A stretch of DNA of 64,000 nt from Torreya grandis (taxonomy: Eukaryota; Streptophyta; Pinopsida; Cupressales; Taxaceae), in contig JARHVA010006311.1 of assembly GCA_037957365.1 (NCBI GenBank), positions 248,001 through 312,000 on the forward strand, read 5' to 3'. Below the pieces are notes generated by a model. It was not told the origin of the DNA. It ran no database searches and worked only from the letters and a program-made list of their open reading frames with translations. Numbering within the stretch: position 1 is the stretch's first letter; each line of letters opens with the position of its first letter. Of this stretch, positions 35,718 through 47,269 are shown one piece after another. Made by a program: the position numbers and the translations under genes.

Positions 35718-37431
35718 TATTTGGATGACACATGGTCCACAAGAAATTGGTAATATTATGTCTCCCAATGAGTTTTGACAACTTCATTTATGATATAAGT
35801 CCTTGACAATATAACCAAATTATGTCAAATGTCTTTCATTACAAAAATTTTCTTTTTATGTAGTATCAATATGGTTATGGTGAAAATAAGATCCACCCAT
35901 GAATAATGTTATTTTTAAATCCTTTTGGCAAGGATTCTTCTTTCTTGGTGAATTTGGAAGTGTTTGTGGTGTATGTCCATTTGGTATTGGTCCCACACTA
36001 TGTAAATTTTTTGAAGGTTTCATAGAAATATTTGGGATGCCACATGTTTGTTCATTATATTCACTTTGTATTTCATTCCCATTGTATGTATCATGAAAAA
36101 TTGTTTGTATTTTCTAGGAGATAGATTTAATTATTTTTTATATCAGAGTAGGAAACAAGTATATTTATGCACATCCATGTATATGTGTGTAAATGAGATA
36201 TAAAATTAATGTCATCCCCCTTTTTTTAGTGGAGGAGTGAGACCTCTACTAAATAGGAATTGTAGTTCCAAATCTGAAGGTCAATATGCTAAGGTATATG
36301 ATGCATTTTTAAATCTAATAGCATAATCTTGAAGAGATTTATCATGATGTTGTTTGATGTTTTTAAAATGTTCCAATGTAAATTTTGGCACATTGTGCGT
36401 ATTAAAGGCTGAAAAGAAAAAATCTTCTAATTGTTATAATGTAGTGCCAAGGAACCATTTGGTAAACTATAGAACTAATCGCAAGCTTCATCCATAAGGT
36501 TCATATTAAATGATTTTAACAATGTTCATCTTTAGCCCAATTTTCAAAAGAATTAACATATTGAATTATATGTTGGGAAGGATCTTCTTTTCCAAAAAAT
36601 TAAGGAGATATTGACATGATAAACTCTGTGGATAAGGATATTCAAATACAATTTTTTATAGAGTTTGGTTTTAGATAATGTTATCACTAGTAGTAGCATT
36701 GTAAGATGACATTCGTAGCTTGAGAATTGAAACTTGTCTTTGGAGCTCTCCTATAGTACTCATCATAAACATAAGATAAGTAGTAAGAATTGTTGAAGTT
36801 TTAAAAGATGTAATTATTGGGTGCAATTCATCATTTATTTGAAACATATGAACAATATCTATGTCTCATCATTATGAGCATTCTTTTTGAGCTTTGCATC
36901 ACTTGGAACATTTGAAATTTATAGTAATTTATCTTCACTTGAAAGTTTTGGAATTTTTGGAGATGGTGAATCTTATAGAAATGTAGGAACCTTTGGTAAA
37001 GGTTTGTCATGTAAAATTTTTAGCATACTTGGTAATGGTACCTCATTTGAAAACTTTGGTAGTGTTATATCATGTAAGAGTTTTGGAATCTTTGGCAAGT
37101 ATTCATTGATTGAATATATGGGAGCCTTTGGTAATTTCACATTGTTTAGAATTGTGATAGATTTTGGTAACTGTGCATTTGATGGGAGTTACAAGGAAGC
37201 CATGATATCTTTGTGAATATTGCAAATTGTTTCACAATCAAAAGATGGAAGGTTTGAGTACTTATCATGAAATATGAGTGCCTTATTTGGTAATGTGGGA
37301 ACCTTGGGTGATTGCAGTGTTTTTCAAGGAGGAAATGGGTTGGTGTTTAAAAAGAGGTCTTTATGTCCTTGTGAATCTTGCAAAAATAATTCACAATTAA
37401 ATAAAGGAATATTTTGATCATTTATATCCAT
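35718..37431 (-). pseudogene. Dead Ty3/gypsy gag-protease remnant (copy B), N-terminus preserved
   Basis: Minus-strand reading starts with ATG at 37431 (MDINDQNIPLFNCELFLQDS). A Pro/Lys/Leu-rich region with the motif LPKxPxxL repeated at least seven times (37170-36890) follows, then the Retrotrans_gag-like core near 36450-36200 as in copy A. The protease region is split by the nested element. Several stops are present (for example after NTNPFPP). This copy carries about 280 bp more 5' sequence than copy A, so it better represents the original element. Its LTRs and pol were not identified. The apparent plus-strand Gly/Phe-rich frame over the same region is a shadow. Confidence 0.62.
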
Positions 37432-40400
37432 AATTCATTTGATATAGGTATGAACATGTTAACCATGATGTGATGGCCTACCCTTTTGGTTATTAATAAC
37501 ATGGACTTCAAAACCAAACACACGTCATTGATGAGTGATGGGAGAAGGATGGTGACTATTACAACCTAGAGGAGTATGCTTCTTAATGAAACAAGTCAAA
37601 CATGCCTAATTTTATTCACTTGGTAAAATTTAAAATTATTTGTGCTCAATATTAGTGAATTTATAAATATAAACCTCTTCTTGATCATAGGTTATGTTAT
37701 GTTATAAACCTTTCATTCTATATTTGGTAAAATATAGAATGAGATATATTAGAAATAAAGAATGTAACCCTAGGAAGTTACACAACCCTAAATCAAATAA
37801 TGGTTGCATATGAAGACTTAGGGGTCAAGTTCACGAAATGTTTAACCCTAGATTTAGAACAATGCGGGTATAGGGTTAAGAATATAAAAACAATATAAGA
37901 AAAAGGGTGATAAACTAATCTAGATCATGTTAATTAATTACAAAATCATAATATGAATACTCTGCATTAAAATATTGAGATATGATAAATATGGAAAATA
38001 CTTGATTTGGAAGATATTCAATTGATTGCAATACCAAATATAAATGATACTTAACTAGGTTTACTGTGTGGAAAAATATCTAGACTAGAAAAAAGTGTAA
38101 AGTATGCAGGATCATTATTTAGGATTAGTTGTCAAATTATATAAATTATAATTCTATAGCCATAGACACTATCGTCAGGACTGGACACTACCATTAACAC
38201 TAGTATCTAACTATGATGCATGTGTTCAGTATCGAATAATTATTGGATTAAGATGTGGCCAACTTCAATGTTTTCAATTTTTTATCAGCTTTATGATGGT
38301 GTATTCAGATCTAGGATATAGGTTATTTCACTTTACTGATTGATTAAACCTTATCCATCTACCCTTCTTTACCCTTGGAATAAATTTGTTAAAAATGGGT
38401 CAGTAGGCTTATAGTGTCAAGTTGACCCCAAAAACCCCTCTATCAATGAGCACTGCCTACATATCCAATACTATAAATAGGGCCTCTGACTTATGAAGTT
38501 ATCCCCTATGTGTAGGAAAGTGTGTGCACAAGGGTGCAATATACTATATGATGACACATGCACTTATATAGTTTGTAACTTGATAAATATCGCTCATGGG
38601 ATGTTCTTTGAATGCTTAAAACTTGTAATATGACTACTCCTATATTGGATATGAAAATATGGATGAATGGGGATGAATAGATTGATTGTTTAGTTGATTA
38701 ATTTAGATTTAATAGGTGTTTTGTAGGTATTTTCTTGATGATAATGAGAAGGATTAAACTTATATTTATACCACACCTTTTGAAAATATCTAATGATAGG
38801 GTTCAATAAGACAAATAGGCTAACCCATAGATTTCAAAACATTTATAATTTAGATGAATATTGGCAACTAGACATTGGATAAGGATCTAGACACTAACAT
38901 AGGCTAGATTGTCCCTTTGTGGCTGTTGAAAGATTTTTATCAAAATTTTAAGATTTTTATGTAGTATAAGAGACCTGGGTCATCAAAATTATATGGATTA
39001 GATTAAAATGTAATAATTTGGACACAATGAGATGGTAAATGTGAGCCTTTCGGCAATAAGGAGATATGAAACTGAAAGGTAGAGACCTAATTGATATTTG
39101 TCAAACGTACAAGACTGAGATGTTAGACATATTCAATTTTAATATTTACATAATGAAAATAGGGGTTGAATATAAAATTACTCCTATAAAATTGTAGATA
39201 ATGCACCATATGTCAATTTATATGAGTCTAAAACTATTAGACAAAAAATATGATTGCATAAATTGCTTAAAACCTTATTATACGACTTTAAAACCAATTA
39301 GATGAAAAATTGAAAAGGCTTCTCCAATGAAACCAAAAGCACTACCAATTTTTGGTAGTATGTTGATCCTAGGTATGAATCTACACCAGTTTTTGCATAA
39401 TATCTACAAGTTCTTTGGTGGTCTAATGTATCTCAAATCAGGGGCCACCTTGATTGTTATAGCTTCATTTGTGGAAGCTGCAACTATCATATTGAAGAAC
39501 ATAAGTTATATTGAAACGGATGTATGTTTCTATTTTAGTAAGAGGGGTTTTTTAAAGTGAAAGTGTTTAAATTGATATTTGTACCTCACTCAAAACCCAT
39601 GACCACTGACCCTATTTCACCTTTTGTACATGAAGTGTTAAGCAACAATAATATAATATTCATTTTAATAATATTTCTAAAACATCATTTTCTTGACTAG
39701 TGCTCGGTTAGATTTTATGTGTTTTTTAGTAGGGATAAATAAGATGCTTACAAATACAACCTCCAATTGTCCCTGACTTTTCTTCTAGGGGTTTTAGTAT
39801 GGAATTTTTATATGTTTTTATGGCTAATGTAATTGCTCTAGGTGTCAATATGTTTGTGGCATAGATAAATAGAAATTACAAGAAAGAATCCAAGGCCTCA
39901 AAGTCTTGTCTCAATGTCAAAAATATTGTAATACTGATTCAAACTACATATCAATCATGGGCCCATGCCATAATTAAATCAACTCTCTTAACATCCTTGT
40001 CCAACCTTGACAATATAAAACACCTAGTCAAATATGCCACCACTTTGCAAGATGTAGACCCTGTTGTAATGTGTGTAGATCATATAAATCTAATAGCTAA
40101 CATGAATCTTGGTTGGTTTATGATGTAGGCCCTTGTGTATTCTATAGAAATATTATAATATTTTTGTTATTAAATATAAATTATATAATATATTTGAATA
40201 TTATATTATAAATTATAGTCACATTTTCTATCTGTATGTAAATTGTAGCCACGAATATTGTAGTAAAGTGGGCATATTCCAATGTCTTAATATACATCAA
40301 AAAAATTATGTGCATTGTGTTGTTTATGATTTTTCTAAAGTAGAATATGGCATGGATTTGTCACCAATGTGGCTCCATGGGAGAGTCTAAGTTGGAGGTT

Positions 40401-40540
40401 TAAGGGTTTGGAAAGGTTTATATGCGGTGACCCATAATATATCATTACATCCTATTGTCCCATCAGTAACTAGATTTTGTTAAGATAATAGATGAAATAT
40501 CATGTAAATGGTCACTATAAAGGTTTTTGATGGTATTGAA
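37432..40540. other. No gene recognised; possible promoter at 38471
   Basis: AT-rich DNA with stops in all frames. A CTATAAATAGGG motif at 38471-38482 on the plus strand resembles a plant TATA box, but no coding region follows at a suitable distance. An open stretch at 39327-39560 (77 codons) has no recognisable motif. Confidence 0.5.
38471..38480 (+). promoter_or_regulatory. TATA box candidate (CTATAAATAG)
   Basis: Close match to the plant TATA consensus, just upstream of a GC-richer GGCCTCTGAC stretch. It could be the promoter of a decayed LTR. No gene can be assigned. Confidence 0.3.
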
Positions 40541-40549
40541 AATGGAATA

Positions 40550-41190
40550 TTAGTGATTGAGAAGAACACTAGTATGGATCCTAAAGTTTAGCTTCGAGGT
40601 AACTTCTATCCAGCCCCTGAGAGTCCATTTCAAAATGACCTGTAAGTAGTTGGATAAATCTATGGCTCGTTAGGAGGTTGGGAATACATGAGAAATGGTG
40701 GTAATGACTATTCAAACCCAATGTTGGATAACACATTTTTAACAATGATGACATACTTCATACAATTATGTTTACCCATGACAAGGCCAGATACTGTTCC
40801 AAGTTCACTGAGACTAATCATTTCACTATGAAGGAAAAATATGGTGGCCCTTATTTATTCTAAACCTATTGGATATATACATGGCATGATTGGAATCTTG
40901 TGGATTTTATTATACTATGCACGAGGCATGTTGGAGATGGTATATTAGAGTGAGGGCATGTAAGTTGCCAACATGGGGGTTATCTTCTTCAATGGTCGAC
41001 TTCTGGACATGTATAAGGATGAAAAGCCATATTTCATTAGGGATACCCCTTATAAATACCTAGAGACTATCGACAGATGGTTTGAATTCCACATCCAACT
41101 TCATTTCTCCATGATTTCTCACCACAAGCTCGATCTTAAAACTAGTGAATTGTTTTCCCTCACCTATGATGTTCTATAGATAGGAAACAT
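40550..41190 (+). pseudogene. Unidentified decayed coding-like stretch
   Basis: A single plus-strand frame is mostly open for about 640 bp with a handful of stops. It gives MDPKV...RGNFYPAPESPF, GGWEYMRNGGNDYSNPMLD and, in the open part 40973-41179, FFNGRLLDMYKDEKPYF and KYLETIDRWFEFHIQLH. I do not recognise the family. It lies on the same strand and 0.7 kb upstream of the DDE-type relic, so it could be part of that element or of an unrelated one. Confidence 0.3.
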
Positions 41191-41849
41191 ATATGGAGAA
41201 CCATTATAGTGCCTTCTGTGTAACTAATTCCTCCCTCATTACCCATTCATATGGTCCCATCAGGATGACCAATGGTTGAGAGAGTCTGGAGGGACTCTAT
41301 TGACCACACATGGGCTGATGTCCCAATGATCATGTAGGGTCTGAAGTTGGGTAGGCTCTAGACAAAAAAATTGGCTTCAACTTGAATCTAAAGTATAACG
41401 TTAGATAATGTATCAATCTTGTTAGATGTGGAAAAAATCATCCAAAATAGTCTGGTTAAAAGTATAAATATTTTTCTTCTATTATTGAAAAATAATTTCA
41501 ACTCAAAATATATACCATAATTATGAAATTTTTTCAAGAATCAATGCCAAGTCCTCTAAAATCATTATATTGTAGGTAAACATCTCATGGAAAAAGGGTT
41601 CGAAATTTTTTTAAATCCACTACTAAATAGACAGAGCAAGATTGGATATTTTGATATGGCCAAACCTATTTTAGGTAAAAATAAATCACACACGCACCAC
41701 TTGTTGGAGGAAACATGATGAATTTTCAATACACTATGATGTTTTTTTCCATATTCATTGTAATTTACATACTAACAACATTTTTCAAGAATGTGGCATT
41801 GAATTGCCACCAAAATTAGCCAGGTAATTTATTAAATCTATCTTTTTCA

Positions 41850-43480
41850 AAAGACTAGATGGACAATTATTTTACAACAAATCATGTTTAAATGGAAATT
41901 GCAACATTTGTGGTGGGTTGTCAAAATTAAAAAAATGTATACATGAGGAGATTACAAGTGTAGATAGATAGGAATTAGTTGGTTTAAGCAAATATAAACC
42001 AATGACTTATCAAGTAAAATATGGCAAAGAATATAAAAGGTGTGAGCTTGTTATAAAAAAGATACATGCTTCCAATTTTTTGGTCAAATTTAGGGAGAAG
42101 ATTGTTTATGAGTATGCAAGGCACACACACAGGGCTAGATGGTTGGATGAACATTTCAAGATAAGCAAGGATAAATTCCCACTTAGTTCAATTGTTTCAA
42201 TAGTTGACTTTTCCAAAAATGACACATTCAAACCCCAAATAGAATTTTAATCATAGTATTACAACTCATCACAAGTTACCATATTTGTGTATATAACATT
42301 CATGCTTGCACTTGATAGTATAGAGAAATAGTGGAAAATATTAAGGGACTACCATTTCTATATCAAAGATGATCGATCACATTGTTCAAAGTATGTGAAA
42401 GGTTATTTTTAGAAGTTCAATTAACAGTTGAGTCAGAGGAACATTACGTTCAATCAACATTACATTTGGTCAGACAATTGCACATCACAATTCAAAAATG
42501 CATATATATTTTATTTATTGAGAAGGATGCATGTTACCATTGGTGTAAAACACATTTGTATTTTCACAAAGGATTTCCATAGAACAATGTTAGAGCATGT
42601 GTAAAAAGAGTTATTGAAAGGGAGGAGTTAAAATATGAAAAGAGTGTTCATTTGAAAAAAATCAAAAACTATGGTCGAATGGTGTAATGAGAGCATGTGT
42701 CATGGTGCTCAACCAAATTTTACTATTCGTAGACATTTTTAGTTAATAGAGGAAGAAAAATTGGAAAAGTATGAGGATTGTATGACTCTAATGAGTTTAA
42801 GTGACCTACACTCATTTCATATCTCAAATGAAAGTTCTTAGATTATTCATACGAGACACTTGGCATGTTTCTATTCTACGTGCATGGACTCTATTTGGAA
42901 TGAGTATGAGTCATAAGAGTTGGTGGATGATTAGAGTTCCAACCTATAATTATAATCAACACATATCAGGTTCCAACAACATTACAACTCAAAAATATGA
43001 CATCATCAGATGTCTTTGACCATGTATCTAATCTAGTGCAGCCAAGTAGAATATTTTTCATTATGTACAATTTATTCTCATTATATATCTTCATATTGTC
43101 TTTAAAAATGGTTTTTCATGATACACGACATGTTTTTGTAGTTATTTAAGATGAGGATAATGAAGAGGGTATTCATTACTACTTATGTCAGTGTGTAGAG
43201 AGAAATAAAAAATTGACTTCCCCAGTCATATATGGAGAAAACATTGAATATCCCATTAGGTCAGTGATAGTCACTAGAACTTGGTTTTGAGGATATCCTA
43301 TAAAATATTTAGATCAATGGTTTTTTTAAGAGTTTGAAATGCACATGAATATACTACACAATTCTAATTTTATTCTTGTAATGAATATTTGATTTTAAAA
43401 ATATCATGGGAGGCCATTAAATAGGAAACCATGGAAAGTTCAAGAGTCAAACTATGAAGTTATTCTTGATAATATCAAGG
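41850..43480 (+). pseudogene. Decayed DDE-transposase-like gene (DFSxN / WSDxxxxQFK type)
   Basis: Plus-strand reading, almost collinear in one frame, shows in order a Cys motif CLNGNCNICGG (about 41895), YARHTHRARWLDEHFK, IVSIVDFSKNDTFKPQ (42205-42245), FYIKDDRSHCSKYVKGYF (42355-42410), HYIWSDNCTSQFKNA (about 42460-42505) and RRMHVTIGVKHICIFTKDF. A tail, DEDNEEGIHYYLCQC and SVIVTRTWF, lies at 43150-43300. The acidic residues in DFSxN and WSD sit where an RNase H-fold (DDE) nuclease has its catalytic aspartates. I recall similar uncharacterised proteins in plants and invertebrates, but cannot name the superfamily. Many stops show the copy is dead. Terminal inverted repeats were not found. Confidence 0.5.
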
Positions 43481-43734
43481 TTAGAACATATCTTAGTGGT
43501 TCATTGGATTGAAATACATTGGTATGTTGAATTTTCAATTTAGAAGTAATCAATTTTACCAAATATTTTTTATTTTCTAGGTAGTATACATGAATATCCT
43601 TTTTAATTACTTACTAACAATTTTTTGTAGGTTAGTGGTGCCAGATAAGCTTCCACCATCACATGGTTAGAACTTCTAATATAAAAATATATATTTTTGA
43701 AGCTAATATTATTTAAATTTGGATGTAATCAAAG

Positions 43735-44850
43735 CTCGGGAAATGAATTATAGGTTTCATTTTATGGGTGTTTGAACTTAGGCTTAAAAATTGCATTTTT
43801 CTTGTATTGGGAAGGGCATTCTTAAGGTTAAAATGGGTGGTGGGTTTGTCTATCAGGCCTAATAAGAGGCCAATAACCTAGTCCTAGACATTATATACCT
43901 CCATGGATGTGTTGGAAGTGATATTTTGTAGTCAATAATAATCAAAACTAGAGTTCTACAACCACAACTTAAACTTTGACAACATTTGTTGTCAATGTTT
44001 TCATGCTCTGGAATGGTAGTGAAAATTCACTTTTATGTGGATTTAAATGTCATGACAGTGTGATAATATGTAATTTACCTATCTGGACATGATCTAAGTG
44101 ATATATTCTTAGGTGGAGGTCCAGAGGTAGAAATGGCAGTTGAATCTCAAGAAGTTGCTTATTCAATGCCAAAAAGTTGCATTTTTGGACCCATCACTAT
44201 AACTTATCCAATAGATTGCTATTGAATATTTCAATTGAGTTATTTAAAGTGTGATTAGAGGTATTAAATAGGTAGGGTATGGATTTGATGATTCACAAAA
44301 ATGACTTACAGGTTTTGTTTTATGTATTTTAAACTTCAGTTAGATAATTGTATTTTTCTTGTATTAAGAATGACATTCTTGAGGCTGGCATGGGTGGTGG
44401 GTTTATCGATCAGGACTAATGGGAGGCTAAGAACCTAGTTTTAGATATTATCCACCCTCCTAGACATGTTTGAAGTGTCATTTTTTGGTCAAGAAGCATC
44501 AAAACCATAGTTCTACAACCATAACTTAAACTTTGACAATATTTGTTGTCAATTTTTTTGCACTCTAAAATGGTAGTGAAAATGCACTTTCTGGTGGATT
44601 TGAATGTTTTGGTGGTGTGATAACATGTAATTTTCTTATATAGACATGATAAAAGTGATATATTCCTAGGTGGAGTTATTGTAGGCATAAATGGCAGTTG
44701 GTGCTCAAGAAGGTTCTTGTTCAATGCCAAAAGGTTGCATTTTTTAACCCATCAATGAAACTTGTCCAACATATTGCTCTCAAAGGTTTTGATAGGTTTT
44801 CTCTATAACTTTCATTTAAATAATCAATGGATTATGTCATTTTCTATCGG
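43735..44850. repeat. Tandem duplication, two units of about 557 bp
   Basis: CTTGTATT at 43801 recurs at 44358, and AGTTCTACAACCA-AACTTAAACTT recurs at the same offset, giving a 557-bp period. The units are about 75-80% identical, so the duplication is old. The minus-strand open stretch 44730-44416 in unit 2 is not preserved as an equivalent frame in unit 1 as far as I can see, so no gene is called. 44851-45240 holds nothing recognised. Confidence 0.75.
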
Positions 44851-45249
44851 GGCAAGTTTTCAAGGCTATATACAATGAGATGTTAGATATTTGAGTTAAC
44901 AGTTCGTTGTTTGGGGGGTGTTTACTCTACTATTGATGTCTAAATACTAAGGGTAACAAACAAGATTATGATCCTATATTATATAAAAGGTAAATCTATA
45001 AAAAAAAATTAACTTAATATCCACTATGGCATTCCTTGTTAAAAGGATTCTTCGGTTCACACCATCGACATCCAAAACTTAAACATATGGCATTGACACT
45101 ATAGTGTCTTCACTTGACTTGCCTGACTAGGTAGGACATTGTTGTATTTAAAAATGTGAGAATGTTGATTTCCTATTGTCACCTAGACTACTTCCTGATA
45201 GATTTTGAATATGGAGATGATTTTTTTCATCGACAAACATTCCTATTAA

Positions 45250-45430
45250 CTTTAATCTTATGAGAATTGAAAGACACACTTTGCATAAAATAAACTCACT
45301 TTCATTGAATGCAAATAAAATTTGCATTTAATGAAAGCACACTTGCATTAAAATAAACACACTTTGCATTAAAAGGGAAATCACACTTGCAGTAAAATGA
45401 AATATACCTGTATCAAAATAAATACACTTT
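45250..45430. repeat. Short degenerate repeats CACTTTGCATTAAAATAAA with hairpin
   Basis: About six copies of a 20-26 nt unit (CACACTTTGCATAAAATAAA and variants). Within it, 45299-45316 and 45320-45337 form an inverted pair with one mismatch around an AAA loop. 45431-46019 holds no recognised gene. Confidence 0.6.
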
Positions 45431-46019
45431 TAAACTATAAACTAGAAATACCAATTGTCCTGATCAGAGAAGTGAGCCCTTGCTCCTTCCTCAAAATAGG
45501 ATCATCTTTAACTCAGTAGTGGAATAGAATGTTGTAATTTATTAATAATTCATTATCAAAATAAACATATATAGATGTTATGAATTTTGCTAAAAAATTA
45601 CACTTGAATGTTTCTTGATTTTTTTCTCTCTCTATTACCTTGAAATGAGAAGGAGACATGTATTTAAAGCACATCTCATTGACCATTCTCGCAATACAAA
45701 ATATGATGATCTAAATAAAAAAATCTACTTATTCTAAATAGAATATCTAGGAATGAGATCCCATGCTTATAAGAGGCGTTAGAACTAATTAAACTAACAA
45801 TAGATTGAGTATAACTAACATATATCTTAAGAGATTATCTCTAGATTTATAAAATATATATACATTTATATCTAGATAATTTTAGACTATTACTATGAAT
45901 ATTAATGCCTAAAATAAGATATATAAAGAGAGAAAATATATGTGTATAGTAGATATATTTCAAGTTTCTATATTAATCTGTAGAGTATAGCTGGGCATAT
46001 TTAGATCACGACTAGGCAT

Positions 46020-46315
46020 CTTCAGAGCATGGCTAGATAGGTCTTTGGAGATTCATTAGAATGTCTTCAAAGCTTTGTTAGAACATATTTAGGGATACTT
46101 AGGTAGATCTTTAGAGCTTTGATGGAACATCTTCAAAGCTTCTTGGCAGATCTTTGAAGCTGCAATAGAACATCATTGTAGCTCGATGGAGTTGCTTGGG
46201 TGGATCTTTAGACCTTTAATAGAACATCTTCAGATCTACTTGGTAGATCTTCAGAGCTTCAAAATAACATTTCCATATCTTGATGGAGCATCTTCAGAGT
46301 TATTTATGGTAAATG
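46020..46315. repeat. Degenerate tandem repeat (GATCTTTAGAGCTTTGATGG-like)
   Basis: Units resembling TAGATCTTTAGAGCTTTGATGGAACATCTTCA (about 30 nt, often paired as 58 nt) repeat eight to ten times with substitutions. The open plus-strand frame 46186-46389 overlaps the end of the array and is likely a by-product of it. Confidence 0.65.
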
Positions 46316-46614
46316 GGGCATTGGTGGATGGGTTAATGAATAAGGCACAAATGGAATCTTTTCATATTTTTTTTATTGGCCTCAAGTGATGATTATTTTC
46401 AACATAATAATCCCTACAACTATCTTTATATGAAGTCCATCTATCAATTTAGCTTATTATAGAGTCAATTTGACCTAATAATTTATCTAGGGAATTGGCT
46501 AGATGGGTGCGATGGGGGTTGGTGGAAGTGGGATCCCTTATTCTCCCAATTAATTCTTTAATTTCAATTTTATTTCCCTTAGTGTTGTCAATTAGAATCC
46601 CCTAACTACCTGGG

Positions 46615-46745
46615 GGATTTTTTGGAACTATAGGAGGGTTAGGAGGAGGGATAGGAGGAGGAACCAAAGGCTTTTGTGGAGGATTAGGTGAAGGGTTAGG
46701 AGGAGGAATAATTTTTTTATGGAGGGTTAGGAGGGTTATTAGGAT
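46615..46745. repeat. Purine-rich GGAGGA/GGGTTAGG tract
   Basis: Plus strand is a run of GGAGG, GGGTTAGG and GGATTAGG blocks; several G-runs of 2-3 could support G-quadruplex folding. GGGTTAGG resembles, but is not, a canonical plant telomere repeat (TTTAGGG). No clear gene. Confidence 0.45.
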
Positions 46746-47039
46746 GGGATATTAGAAACAAACAAATTACATTTAAAAATTACTAAAAATACTAAAAATT
46801 AGGGTTAAACAATGAAAATAATGAAAAATTAGGGTTAACAAGTGTAGATTTTTAGAACTTACCTCTTGTACATGGTGGCATCATCAATTAACAGCTTCCT
46901 AGGATAAATTTGGTGGCTTCCTATCAATATTTTGTCTCTTTCACACAAAATATGATCACGAAAGGTGAGGATAGCAAAGGAATCTCGAATTCAAAATGAT
47001 GAATTTGCATTGAGGTTTTTGTTTTTATTTATTTTTAAA

Positions 47040-47265
47040 ACAGGTAATGCGATCACATTATTAAATTGATCACATTATTGAAAATAATAATAACATGATC
47101 TCATTAATAACGTGAGCATGTTATTTTTTAAAATAACATGATCACATTATTTAATAATGTAATCGCATTATGGCTTGGTAATTACCAAGCCATAATTTAA
47201 ATAATGTGATCACGTTAATTAAATAATGCAATTACATTATCTATTAATCCAATCATGTTACCAAA
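47040..47265. repeat. Palindromic TGATCACATTAT array with 30-bp perfect palindrome
   Basis: About nine units related to ATGATCACATTATT (itself largely self-complementary through TGATCA) occur in both orientations. At the centre, 47167-47196 is a perfect 30-bp palindrome whose arms read ATTATGGCTTGGTAA and its complement. The units read one way before it and inverted after it, so the whole region can form a large cruciform. It directly precedes the truncated RT fragment. Confidence 0.8.
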
Positions 47266-47269
47266 AAAA

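Larger units (their letters stand above)
24984..37149. repeat. Direct duplication block, copy B (with nested LTR element)
   Basis: Matches 1-8071 in the same order and orientation. It is longer because of the 3.9 kb LTR element at 31785-35717 and about 140 bp near 28137-28280 that copy A lacks. Copy A preserves the empty site of the nested element (around 6610-6650), so the insertion happened in copy B after the duplication. 24984-28130 is the AT-rich segment without genes and includes a TA run near 27100-27130. Confidence 0.9.

Noticed and set aside
46680..46745. Interstitial telomere repeat
   Set aside because: Words like GGGTTAGG are irregular and mixed with GGAGGA; the canonical TTTAGGG tandem is absent.
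47040..47265. CRISPR array
   Set aside because: Units are palindromic, vary in sequence and orientation, have no unique spacers, and the genome is eukaryotic.
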